DNA of 64,000 bases from Prostheceraeus crozeri (Eukaryota > Platyhelminthes > Polycladida > Euryleptidae): NCBI GenBank assembly GCA_907163375.1, contig CAJQUW010007778.1, positions 154,001 through 218,000 of the forward strand, in the 5' to 3' direction. Of the stretch, positions 10,701-20,390 are shown piece after piece; the stretch's first letter is position 1, and every line of letters begins with the position of its first letter. The notes beneath the pieces are model-generated. The model saw only the letters and a list, made by a program, of their open reading frames with translations. It was not told the DNA's origin and searched no databases. The position numbers and the translations under genes were made by a program.

Positions 10701-13700
10701 GGAAATTTAGAAAGTAGCATCATATTCAATAGAAAGATTTTGACGAGTCATTGTTCACTTTCATCCAGAGCTTCTTCTCCAATTTGTACCCTTTTTTCAG
10801 CAAAAATTGAAATGTTATATCTTTAACATGCTTGAACTCAACAATGAATTTTTAGAAATTGAAAAAGATGACTTTCGCTTTGACTGACTCTTTGACTTTG
10901 ATTTTGAAGTTGCAGCCTATTTACTATAGCTGGCGCAACTCATTTGATTTCTGAAGCATCTCGATAAGCAATTTTCCTACACTTTTTCGCCTTACAATCT
11001 TAAAGCGATGGATACTTTACGAAATTCTTTTCATACGACACGTGAAAGTTCTTATACGGCGCTCGGCCGGCTATGATAGCCTTTGCAATCCCTGGTGAAG
11101 TTGCGAAAGTTCTGGCTAGTTTAATTGTATTTATGGAGTCATTGTTTACGGACAAACTGTGGAATAGCTAGATTATGCTGATTGCATTCATCTGATGCAT
11201 GATAGCAAATTCCTTTGAACATGTACGTAGCGTACAAGTCGGTTGGGGAGTCCGTGATTCATCATTTGAAGCTTATGGCGAAAACACAAGTTTTGTTCTC
11301 GACTCCTACTTTACTATCCAAGAATAAAGATATCGCGAAGTCGGAACTTTGACCATTCGCCATATTTTTACACATCGCCATGTAAGATCGTTGAGAAAGT
11401 AAATCGAGGACATCAATTGTTCATTATAGGCATCAAATGACTTTTATCCAGTTACCTCCTGGTGATGGGCAACTACAATGAAAGCGCGCGCAGGTGGTGC
11501 TTCCTTCTCAATAATTAGAGAATTATTCTCCTTTCTGCTAGATAGCAAAACCTCTAGATATTGTGAACGGAGACACTGACAGGCTACGTGAAAAACAAGA
11601 GCCTGATGTTTGTTAGATAAAATTATTGCATAAAATGCTCACCTCAACGCTCAAATAATCTCCTTTCCTTTCGAACTTAGCGTCTTGGATGTTGTACATG
11701 CTGATATCTATTTCTTCTTGAAGTTCCTCCAAGTACAGCAGTGTCGACCATCTCATTACAAAATCGTCCATATCGGGATCCAACCTGCTGATACATGGAT
11801 AGAATTGCTCCAGTAATGCCTTTATCTCCATCAAGACCGCTGGACTGATATTATATCCGCTTCCCATGTCTCTGTCAAAGATCTTTCTTAATGTAGGTGG
11901 AATCATATAGGCTTTGAGACGGAGATAAGTTGGCGGATGCGGCTGGCCAAAGGTCGGTCTTACACCTGGCATGATGAATTCAGTGATTGGCCTCGGTTCT
12001 AAAGAAAAGAAGAATCTGCAGTTACTAAGCCGCGAAATAACATATCAGAGATGCAACCTCGATTAGATTTTCGTAACCGAGTTTCAGGTCGAATCGAGGT
12101 GGGCTCACAATACTCATGAAATTGAATGTAAATCCAAGTGCTAGCATTAGGGGAAAGTCAAAATATGTGTGTTTACCGTATTATTAGCACTTTTTCAGCA
12201 CACTGAAAATTTCAGCAGAATCTAGGACAGTTCTTAGTATTTAATACGTATTACAGATTAAGAGTCAAGTAAGTTATCTCTAGACAGTCACAGATTAAAA
12301 AAAGACATTTGTTCACGGTTACACATAAAAATATGTCAAAATTGCTCTTACAAGAAAAATAATAATGGCTACAAAACAATTAATAAAATTTTAGCACTGA
12401 CAATTTGCGTCGTGCCTGCATACGTTGCTTTCTGTCAGTTGCTAATAAGGATGAGTCACTTTTGCGAGATTATTTTTTGTACGCTACAAAAGAATGACAA
12501 AATTAAATTTGCCTGTAGGTGTTCCACTAAACCCTGTGTGGCACGGGTAAAGGGAAAAATCAACATGAAAATCAAGGTACAACAAGATGATGAACTGTGG
12601 GTAAGGACAGTCAAAATGAAATAACACCCGACCTCTAGTAGGACCCGGGGTAGCCTTGTATCTCCTCAGAATACCTTGGATCGCCCAAAGAACACGGTTC
12701 CGATTCAACCATTATCAAACTCTAGGTCACTCATCGTGTTTTCCCAAGCAGTGCTACCAATTGACCAAATAGTCAAAATAAGAAACCTAGGCATCAAGAC
12801 GGAAAAAGTGACTGAAGGAATAGTTCTGAGAAGTGAGTCTTAGCAACGGCATAGGTATAAGAAGATTATAACCAACCTAACTAATCATCAACTTTCATTC
12901 GCGATCAGTCAAAGCAGTTAACGATATGTAATGATAGATTGAAAGGAGTGTGATTGCTAACGTGAAAGGTGCAAACAAACATGATGCTTCAGTCATTTGA
13001 ACTTCATAAAAAACACAATTATTTTGTTATACGCTTGCGTTCATTTTGTCAGGAATTGAAAAGTGTAAAAGTTATTGGAGTCAAATACTCTTTAAAGTTG
13101 AGTATTAGAAGATGGTCTTCAATCCCTTTCACAGTATTTTCTCTATTTGAAATACGTATAAAAACATTTAAAAAAATTTCAGTGATGATTAAACACAACC
13201 CAGGCCTCCAATGGAACCCGGGTAATAAAATGATGATGAATGATAAATGGTTTAACGTCACTACTCCCCCCGTACTGGGGTGCTTGGACGGCGCTGACAT
13301 AGTCAAATTTAATGGAGCGTTGTGGTGCGTTAAGTCCGGATGCCCTTCCTACAGACTTCCAATGACACTTTCGGGGATCGAACTCTGGACCAATGCCAAG
13401 CACCCAACCAGTGTGCCACGGAGACGGGAAGTTAAAATCAAACAGAATCCGGGACTAAGAAGAAATCCACTAACTTTGTAAGTTTCACCGAGTATCCCCT
13501 GCCTAATAGTTCATTGCTGTGCTACGGGTGAAAATCGCATAAAATATTTGAAATTTTTGGTCAGATTCGCGGAATACTAAAGCACTCGAGCAATATTCAA
13601 AATCAATTTTCTCACGTTCATATTGTCGCCAGCCTCTTCCTCTCCCTCTTCCAAACGATCTTTCCGTCATTTGCTGTTCTGCAGCATCGCAGACTGTGGC

Positions 13701-16700
13701 TCGCACAATGACTCGATGGATTCGGAATCCTTCCACTTCGATGGTGATGGTCTGCTGGTCCATCCCGAGATGTTTAGCAGAAAATATAATGATGAAGGGA
13801 ATCGTGGCATTTGGACCAATTCCATTATCGTATTCAAGAAGAGAGAATTGATCATTTTGGAGACTTGAGATCTTCAATGATTTCACCTTGATCGTGTCTG
13901 ATGTTGGGTTTGAAATCTGCAAGAAGAGCAATATTGCAGCATAACTTTGCTCAGTAGAGCATGCATGTACACACTTTGCATTTCGTAGGCCAACTTTGAT
14001 TCCGAAATCAATAAACTTAAGCATGTCTTCAATCTGTTTTATTGGAATTTATTTACAAACTCATTAAGTGTCTCCTCTACCCGAAATTCATGTTATTTCA
14101 TTATTCATGATGACAGTGATCGGAATTGACGTTTAAAAATCCCTTTCATAAGATAGTATCACAGAGATTCAAAAGCATCTTGAAGATTTTTTTCACAGCA
14201 ACTTTATTTTCAATCTAAAAAGTGGGCCATTGGTCAAGACTAATACTCCTTAACATCTCTTGGGTGATGTCAATTACATGTTGAGATCTGAGGTAAATCC
14301 TCCCTACACGGGAATTACGATTTACTACTTAGATGTTAATGAAAGTAAAATCCGATTCTCAGCTATTTCATTTAGATCATCTCCGCACTATTGAAAATTT
14401 CATCTACTTAACCACGCAGTGATAAACTAGCAGTCACGCATGTTTTCTAGCGTCTGACCATGACTCTCCACCGAGGAAACACATCGCTCTGGTAAAAGCG
14501 CTCCGCCACGATCACTCCCATTATAAACGGAATTTCTTAACTACCAGTGTTCACTTTTGGATTTTATTCTTCTTCTTTACGATCAGAGCAATTTTTGTTC
14601 ATTCACGAAAGAAATAAATTTCCACATATCCTATGATTTCATCTGAAATGTGTGACCAACATTGTCAGCAGTCAGAGGACATTTGTCGGAAGACATTCGT
14701 CAGTACTCACATTGAAAGATTGACGCGCTGTCCTGTTCATCATCACTTTTCCAAATTCTAATAAATTTGATGAAACTTGAAGGACCGGTTGGTCGCTATC
14801 TGTTTCCTCTGAGTCACCGGCCAACGACTTCAGATGACTGAGAAGTGGAAAAGTACCGAACTCCGTCTCCTCAGAAGCTCCCTGTTTCAGACGCCGGACA
14901 GTAAGGGCTCGATAGGAACAATCTCGCAGTTGTACGGATTCGATGCACACACCTTCAACGACATCCCCAATAAGTGGTCTGTCCTGCTCACAGGCTTGGT
15001 TAAAAAATGCAATCTGAAACCAAGAATGGGTATCAGTCAATCAAAAATGATCATATCCGCATGGTCATGATCTTTATATCACTTGCGTATTCGTGAACAA
15101 TAGTTCAATGTTGTTTACACAGGAAAGTGGCAATGGTATTAAATAAAGAAAATCAATAATCTCATAAATGCTTTTTGCTGATAATAGAGTTATAAGCCGA
15201 TCAAATCTTAATAGGGATCTTAAACTTCCTGAATTCCTGTCACAATTAATTTGCTTTCTAATACTAGTATCCATTTTACTGACCTCGCCATCTTTGTGCT
15301 ATCAAAAGCAAATCAAAATTTGAATTTCTACTGTTTGATGTTTTAGAACCCGATACAGGAATCCAGGAAGTCAATTTGACCTATGTTGCTTTTAGTGTTG
15401 TAGGTTTACTCACTGATATGCACAACAGATGGCTAATAAATCTTCAAGATGATCGATAATCGTTGGTTAGCCGGCAGGAATTGGAATTGAAACTTCAGTC
15501 ATTTACTACACGAATTCTATATTTATTCCAATGACGCCGACATAAGAGGAACATGAAAAACGCAATGAAGTAAATTACAAAATTAGTGAAATTAATTAGT
15601 TGCCATTCCCTACTGCATTAGCAATCGATACTTTAATTATCTATTATTTCCTGTCCTCATCGAGCTCTGAATCACAATGAGATCGAAGCGCATTTAACTT
15701 TCGTTCCGAATCACATGAAGCTCACATTGCAACAAATTAATATTTTTGTGATCTAAATCGCTCATACTTGTGTTATAAATAGCAATTTTGATAGACTTTT
15801 GAAATTCTACCGAATTTTGGCAGTAAATACCCTCAATGGTTGCTCCTTAATGATACAGTAGTGATCTCTATGTCTCTTCATAATCATTTGAATTCATACT
15901 GTCATCCTTCACCCATACAATCACATTTGAAGTTACTATCTAACTGTAGAACATCACTTCACAGATACATGGGAATGGATATTTTTGAGGGAAATTATTT
16001 CACATTTCATATACATTCTCATACATCCTCTTGTTTTTACTCATAAGTGACTTCTCAGTACATTCGAACAGTTTGGCATCGTAAATAGCAATCATTTAGA
16101 AGATTTATAGTCTAAGATCGAGAAAATTTTCAAAATCTGTCAAAATTAGTAATTTTGCTATTTGAATTGCTGTTTATACATGTAATACGAATATGAGTGA
16201 CTTAGAGCAGACGAACAACCTGATAAGAAAGTTCAGACCATGAACGTGTTGGACCGCGAATTTCATGTGATTCGGAGCATTTGTTTGGAAGTCAAGAAGG
16301 TGGGAGGGGCGAATCGCTTACTGGGGGGATCGTTCATCAACCGAATCAGATGTGCTCATAGAGAAAACAGTTGAGTTCCTCCGACGTACCTCCATTGTTT
16401 CGCACTCTTCAACATTCTGATGCTTCTACTTTTCGTTATTTCTCAAAATCGGTCGCTCAACCGTTCGCTGACGACAAAAATCAACGCTCGTTCGCTCAGG
16501 GAATTTTCCTTCGCCAGCTCATCAGCTCATCGGAAATTCAAAAAAATGCCACTCGCTCGCTCAAAAACGCTGCTCCTTCTTACAAAAATTATGAAGTACA
16601 TGAATTATTAAATCGCGTCAATCCCCGTAAAGCTGCTGGGTCAGATGGTGTACCTACAATCTTGTGGAGCAAACTTTCATCATCCTTGTCTGTTATTCAA

Positions 16701-19700
16701 TATGTGTTTGGAAATGGCTAATCTTCCTATAGCGTGGAAATGTGCTGATATCTTACCCGTTCCGAAAAGTAACCCACCTCAACTTAGTAACACTCGTCCG
16801 ATATCACTTCTGCCAATTCCCGAGAAAATATTCGAACGATGCATTGTTTCCCATTATAAAAGTGAATTTTTGTGTCATTTTTCGAAGCACCAGTACGGCT
16901 ACAGGCCCAAATGTTCTACTGTTAGCGTTCTTTTAGAGTTAGAAAACTTTATCACGAATAAAATTCAGAGGCGAGATGTAGTAGCATGTCAAATGCTTGC
17001 GATCGACTTTGAAAAGGGTTTTGACAGAATGTCTCATAAAATACTAGTGGAAAAAATGTTTAATAGCTCAGTGCCCTTCGATAATTTCATGATCACTTTT
17101 ACACAGAATTATCTGTCAAGTAGGCAACAGCGTGTAAAATTGTCAAATAATTACAGTGCTTTTGTGAGCGTAACCAGTGGCATTCCCCAGGGATCCGTAA
17201 TCGGACCCCTTCTTTTTTCTTTTTATGTCTCAGACCTTGAAGATGTACTGTCAACGAGCAATGATGTGATTGCTGTCAGTTATGCCGATGACTTTACCCT
17301 CTGTGGTGCAATACGCAATACATTGGTTAGTCCATTACTGACATCTTTTTGCAATTTGGAAAAGTGGTCGTCTGAGAATAAAATGAGTATTAAATACAAC
17401 AAATGCCAACAGATGTTCATGTATTACAACAGAAATTTTGATATGCAACCCTATGTTCTCGACCATGTCAGTTTGTGCAGTAATTTGCGTGTACTAGGTG
17501 TGACGTTTGACCAGAAATTGACATGGGAGAGCCATACTTTTCATGTGTGTAAGAAGGCATCTTCTAAGATTGCGATGTTGCGCCAACTTAAACCGTTTTT
17601 GAACAAATGCCAACTATGTCAAGTCTATTTTTCGTGTATACGCTCAGTTCTCGAATATTGCTCGCCAATTTTTGTAAATCTATCTCAAGGACAGACTGTG
17701 ATGATTGAGAATATCCAAAAGAGATGTCACAAAGTAATTTGCTCAGAAAGTAATTGTTCATGTGCATTTTTCGTTCCTTTGCAATATCGCCGAACCATTC
17801 AAGGATTCAAACTTTTTCAGTCCATCGTATCTGACACTAGCCATCCACTTCACCATCTGAAACCTCCGAAACTTTTGTACAGTGGCAAATTCTCAATTCC
17901 CTTGTGTCAAACTGCAGCTCGCAGTAACAGTTTTTTCGTGTACATGTCCAAGCTCATGAACAGTGATTTTTCTTTGACTTGACAATAACCATGCAGAATG
18001 ACAATGTATATCATTTCTTGCGCCTGATGATGCGTTATTTTTTTTATCATGTTGTTCGTGTTTAACTTTTGTCATTTCTTTTTCCTTAGTTCTTGATTTG
18101 TATTGTAAGTGATTTTTCTGAACTGTATCTGATAATATGCCTCTCGATTCTCATTTTGAGGTACTTGAAAATAAACGTTATTATTATTATTATTACAATG
18201 CAATGTACTGAATGAAGTGAGAAGTTACTCATCAACACATGAGATTGATGTGATTGATTTGAGCAAGGAATGCGACTAAAATAAACGCTCATGAAATGTG
18301 AAGGATTTTATAGTGAAATTTGAAGGATTTTCCTTCAAAAACAGCCATTCCAATGTATCTGCGAAATGGTATTATGCAGCTCAAAACAACTTCAAACATG
18401 ATGAGGAAGAAGGACGATTTGCAGATGCCCAAAAAATTCAAATGATCAGGGAAATGCACAAAATTGACTACTTACATGAACCACTACTAAAAATATGCTG
18501 ATGAGTAGTATTTACACATCTTTTGAATTTCAGATACTCTCTTCGATGTCTAAGGTACAATAGATGATCATAACAAGATTGAAACCTATCTCTATAAAAT
18601 ACTGCACTAATATTGAAAATCGATGCGTTCGTTGAATGGTAATATGCTAACTGCTAGTAGAAAGTCTCAAAATTCCGACAGTACTTTTCAAAATAGGTCA
18701 AAAATTTCCCGCTCCAACTGTCCAAATCCAACGAGTTTTGGTGAAAAGCTTGAAAATGCACTAAAACCAAATATCACCAAAGCGCAGGTTGGCCGACTTA
18801 GCTTAAAGAAGTTCAGAGATCAAACGCGACATGGAGGGGGTGAATCGTGCACATAGTGATCTTGGAGTCAGAACGAAGTTCGAATCGAAAATGGGTGCAG
18901 TCACATCCCAAAAATATTGACTCGTTTTCTATCAAGAACTCTGAATAACCGAATTTCAGACAGCAGTTAATAAATCAGTATTGATCAAACCACGTCAATG
19001 GAATATTTACCTGTTTGTTGACGATTCCGAACCCGCGTTGCATAACAGTCACTTTTCCTCTAAAGGCACTTTTGCGATGGGGAGAGATTCTTATGACATG
19101 CTGTTTACCAGACTCCGTGTTTTCCTCCTCATTGGTGGAAAGATTGGCCAGAACCCAGTCTCCAGCACATACCCAGTATCCCGGTTCACATGAGGATGCA
19201 CTGAATTCAATCTCGTTATTCAGCACACCCTGGCTCCTACTGAATTCGGTGACCATGGCGATCATCTTCTCAGGTAATCGTTTTTCCTTGGAATTGAGAA
19301 CGGCTTGTGCTCTTTCTGAAACTACTTCTTCCCACATTTCTTGTGGTTCCTCCTCGTCATCTTGCCCTTCGATCTTCTCCACGGATGTGGCAGTCCATTG
19401 TTCTAAATTGGAGGCACGAATTGCAGTCCCATGAAGCACCAATCCACACTTAGGTTCCCGTTCAAATAGCTGTCGATCTACTGTCATTGAGCCATTTACA
19501 ATCACTTCAGATTCAAGTACAGCGGTGATCGTCCCGACAAATGCTTTCTCCTGTCTGGTGCCGTAATTAGGCGATGGCTTGCTCTAAAATGAATTACAGA
19601 CAACGACATTAAGATCAGAGATGTGGTTCTTGATGAATGGATTGAAATAAAATATCAATCCATTATTCGGATGTGCGTAAGCTTTTAGAATATTGTGACT

Positions 19701-20390
19701 CGTCTTACAAGAATTTTCACTATTTTGAAGGATTACAATATTTAATGAGTCCACTATATCATCAAAGGGATAATGGGAACAGTTCTTACCGGGGCTGTGG
19801 AGGCGGATCTCTGATAAATGACGGATAAGCCGCCTCCACAGTCCTAGTTCTGTGAGTATCAATCAATGACTTCAGCTACACCAAATATCCATTACGAAAC
19901 ATAGTTCCTTCGTTAACAATTTGTATAGCCATAGGGAGCTTTGCAAAACACGTTCTAGATGACAAGACTGGCCATAGTAATCTAAAACTCTTTGCATCAG
20001 CGACAAATTTACAGAAGTCCACTGTACTTATTAAGCGAAATGAGTAGTGTCCCTTAATACCTAGATGAGCCGCACAGTCGGATATTACTGTTAATTGAAC
20101 ACGTTAAGTGATTTGAAAATTCGATAGCTTTAGAAAATACATTAATATTGCAAATTAAACCAAACTGCTTAGTTTTCATTCTGTATGAATCATTTCATCA
20201 CAGTGCGTAAAGAATTTGTGTGATACAATATCATAATCCACTGGGAAAGACTTACGTCGGTGTTCGCCGTACTTGGACCTCCGTCTTCAATTTCCTTCGT
20301 TTCATTGTTCAAGAGGTACGTCGCAATATCCCACAACTTCCCAAAACTCCAACGCAGCGATTCCTGAAATTCGTGATGTAAATGCAGCAT
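3115..20390 (-). CDS. MOV10L1: MOV10L1/Armitage-type RNA helicase (piRNA pathway), partial, 9 exons
   Basis: SF1 (Upf1-like) 5'-3' RNA helicase; the family unwinds piRNA precursors in germ-cell perinuclear granules together with PIWI proteins. The exons at 20390-20256, 19583-19011, 15013-14711, 13916-13616, 11998-11643, 8612-8400, 6037-5773, 5000-4759 and 3332-3115 join in one frame with GT-AG borders, giving about 869 codons. Visible parts: N-terminal barrel-like regions in exons 2-3, an Ig-like/beta region in exon 4, Walker A GPPGTGKTTT split across exons 7/8, motif Ia-like [10 protein letters not shown], Walker [14 protein letters not shown] and motif [15 protein letters not shown]. The N-terminal extension before the helicase matches MOV10L1 better than plain MOV10. 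Motifs IV-VI (about the last 300 residues expected) lie off the left edge, so the last visible intron exceeds 3.1 kb and contains the mariner/Harbinger nest. I see no stop or frameshift in the exons. Confidence 0.9.
4759..5000 (-). CDS. MOV10L1: MOV10L1 exon 8 (Walker A completion, motif Ia)
   Basis: 242 bp. The split glycine codon joins exon 7 to give GPPGTGKTTT (ATP phosphate-binding loop). Then motif Ia-like [14 protein letters not shown]. Leaves in phase 0 with donor ACC|GTAAGT. Confidence 0.93.
5001..5772. other. MOV10L1 intron 7, nothing recognised
   Basis: Short ORFs here have no family signature and antisense ones are shadows. No repeat was noticed. Confidence 0.5.
5773..6037 (-). 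CDS. MOV10L1: MOV10L1 exon 7 with first half of Walker A
   Basis: [16 protein letters not shown] matches the conserved FTYNRTTSRRCHFALE block. Then the Q-motif-like [13 protein letters not shown] and PYVIFGPPG, the start of Walker A, ending in phase 1. I chose the acceptor at 6038 (TTTTCAG after a pyrimidine-rich run) because it makes the join to exon 6 match the family. An in-frame acceptor at 6110 would add 24 residues not seen in relatives and could be alternative splicing. Confidence 0.87.
6420..6515 (-). other. Inverted CGTTTCGG / CCGAAACG motifs, retroelement-end-like
   Basis: On the minus strand GACGTTTCGGATC is followed about 65 bases later by a segment ending GACCCGAAACGTGG. Paired motifs of this kind often mark ends of Penelope-like and related retroelements, sometimes with hammerhead-like ribozymes. 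The core here does not keep a clean CTGATGA, so this is a weak call. Confidence 0.3.
6593..6712 (-). repeat. Diverged tRNA-headed SINE
   Basis: Shares with the copy at 24525-24700 the order GGACAGACTC, ATGGACCTTCTG, CTTAACCAA in the same orientation: a tRNA-like head read on the minus strand with a B-box-like site near 6640. Clearly more decayed than the 24.5-kb copy. Confidence 0.6.
7257..8222. repeat. Minisatellite, about 19 units of 51 bp alternating between two types
   Basis: The unit of 51 bp (17 codons) repeats from about 7257 to 8222. Type A reads [10 protein letters not shown] in the plus frame, type B [12 protein letters not shown]; they alternate A-B except one B-B step at 7512/7563, so the real period is 102 bp. 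The array lies in MOV10L1 intron 6. It is open for 321 codons on the plus strand and for long stretches on the minus strand, a by-product of a unit divisible by three. I see no sign of a true gene. Confidence 0.92.
8400..8612 (-). CDS. MOV10L1: MOV10L1 exon 6
   Basis: 213 bp, 71 codons, phase 0 at both ends; donor CAA|GTAAGT. Begins [17 protein letters not shown], matching VPGLAEGRPSLYAGDKL of human MOV10L1: the 1B-type barrel of the Upf1-like helicase fold. Confidence 0.9.
8613..11642. other. MOV10L1 intron 5, mostly unrecognised
   Basis: Beyond the SINE at 10209-10490 I find only a weak inverted pair, ATCGCAATT near 9228 and AATTGCGAG near 9325, each next to AAAAAACGGAAAAT-like text, perhaps a small decayed MITE. 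No coding signal. Confidence 0.4.
10209..10490 (-). repeat. tRNA-related SINE with exactly duplicated head
   Basis: An 81-bp tRNA-like block (10209-10289) is repeated with no difference I can see at 10290-10370. On the minus strand it reads GGCTGTAGTTCAG (A-box region) then GCAGGCTCATGTTCC (weak B box). The flank at 10375-10490 (GTCAATTGGCAGGATC...) is shared with the 29.9-kb copy, so the family extends upstream of the tRNA-like part. Confidence 0.8.
11643..11998 (-). CDS. MOV10L1: MOV10L1 exon 5
   Basis: 356 bp, phase 1 in and phase 0 out; the split codon across exons 4/5 reads [24 protein letters not shown] matches the conserved [20 protein letters not shown] region just before the helicase barrel of MOV10-family proteins. 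Donor GAG|GTGAGC. Confidence 0.9.
12620..12775 (-). repeat. Possible tRNA-like SINE head
   Basis: Minus strand shows GGTCAATTGGTAGCAC (A-box-like) and GGTTGAATCGGAACC (B-box-like) about 60 bases apart. The spacing is a little long and there is no second copy in the window, so this is tentative. Confidence 0.35.
13260..13440 (-). repeat. tRNA-derived SINE
   Basis: Minus strand: CCGTGGCACACTGGTTGGG (A-box region), then CAGAGTTCGATCCCCG (B box), then a body with GTAGGAAGGGCATCCGG, a phrase like the conserved body of several animal SINEs. It lies in MOV10L1 intron 4, same strand as the gene. Confidence 0.65.
13616..13916 (-). CDS. MOV10L1: MOV10L1 exon 4
   Basis: 301 bp, enters phase 0 and leaves phase 1; acceptor TTGCAG, donor GTGAG. 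Encodes an Ig-like/beta-sandwich region ([20 protein letters not shown]) ending in a short Gly-Arg run ([10 protein letters not shown]) which could be an RG-type patch; that last point is inference. Confidence 0.85.
13917..14710. other. MOV10L1 intron 3, nothing recognised
   Basis: AT-rich intron with no repeat or coding signature seen. Confidence 0.5.
14711..15013 (-). CDS. MOV10L1: MOV10L1 exon 3
   Basis: 303 bp, 101 codons, phase 0; acceptor TTTCAG, donor AAT|GTGAGT. The segment [14 protein letters not shown] followed by YRALTVRRL lines up with PRRGDVVNAVVVES and WRALCMTLVKR of human MOV10L1, completing the second barrel. The end ([10 protein letters not shown]) begins the beta-rich region continued in exon 4. 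Confidence 0.87.
15014..16339. other. MOV10L1 intron 2 before the LINE, nothing recognised
   Basis: Only short ORFs without family resemblance and no terminal repeats. Confidence 0.5.
16340..18196 (+). mobile_element. CR1/L2-group LINE, 5'-truncated, in MOV10L1 intron 2
   Basis: Reverse transcriptase followed by a short 3' region ending AAATAAACG and a (TTA)n tail at about 18177-18196, the simple-repeat end common in this group. The endonuclease half is missing, as expected for 5' truncation. It is inserted antisense to MOV10L1. The 5' limit is approximate because nothing recognisable precedes 16340. Confidence 0.88.
16371..17982 (+). pseudogene. LINE reverse transcriptase (YADD), one frameshift
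   Basis: Motifs in order: [12 protein letters not shown], the NTRPISLLP block, [19 protein letters not shown] (catalytic Asp), [22 protein letters not shown] (the YADD box), LRVLGVTFD and the C-terminal RR...HPLHHLKPP region typical of CR1/L2/Rex1-like elements. The frame changes once near 16680-16690, then runs open for about 430 codons to the stop at 17982. Such a long open stretch points to fairly recent insertion. Confidence 0.9.
18298..18600 (+). repeat. Unclassified interspersed repeat, copy 1
   Basis: Shares many blocks with 26455-26745, such as AACAACTTCAAA, ATTCAAATGATCAGG, GTAGTATTT and the ACTACTTA region, in the same order and strand. It contains an open frame of 67 codons (18298-18501) with no known family. 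Nature unknown; it directly follows the LINE tail. Confidence 0.6.
18601..19010. other. End of MOV10L1 intron 2, nothing recognised
   Basis: A 77-codon ORF (18623-18856) has no family signature and I treat it as chance. Confidence 0.4.
19011..19583 (-). CDS. MOV10L1: MOV10L1 exon 2
   Basis: 573 bp, exactly 191 codons, phase 0 at both ends; acceptor TTTTAG, donor CAG|GTAAAT. It holds two repeated barrel-like segments (around [11 protein letters not shown] and [16 protein letters not shown]) like the cold-shock/S1-type repeats at the N-terminus of MOV10L1, separated by an acidic linker rich in E and D. This N-terminal region separates MOV10L1 from MOV10. Confidence 0.85.
19793..19843. repeat. 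Short perfect-stem hairpin in MOV10L1 intron 1
   Basis: Arms GGCTGTGGAGGCGG (19793-19806) and CCGCCTCCACAGTC (19830-19843) pair over 14 positions with one mismatch, around a 23-base loop. GC-rich arms stand out in an AT-rich intron. Could be a MITE relic or a folded RNA. The rest of the intron (19584-20255) shows nothing else. Confidence 0.5.
20256..20390 (-). CDS. MOV10L1: MOV10L1 exon 1 (putative start)
   Basis: Encodes a segment with [10 protein letters not shown], comparable in place to the N-terminal helix of vertebrate MOV10L1. Donor is CTTAC on the plus strand (GTAAG) at 20251-20255. The ATG with high end at 20390 is the first in frame after an upstream stop. A possible acceptor (TTTCAG) lies inside at 20364-20365, so the exon may instead begin at 20363 with the true start further upstream. 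Either reading joins exon 2 in phase 0. Confidence 0.6.
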
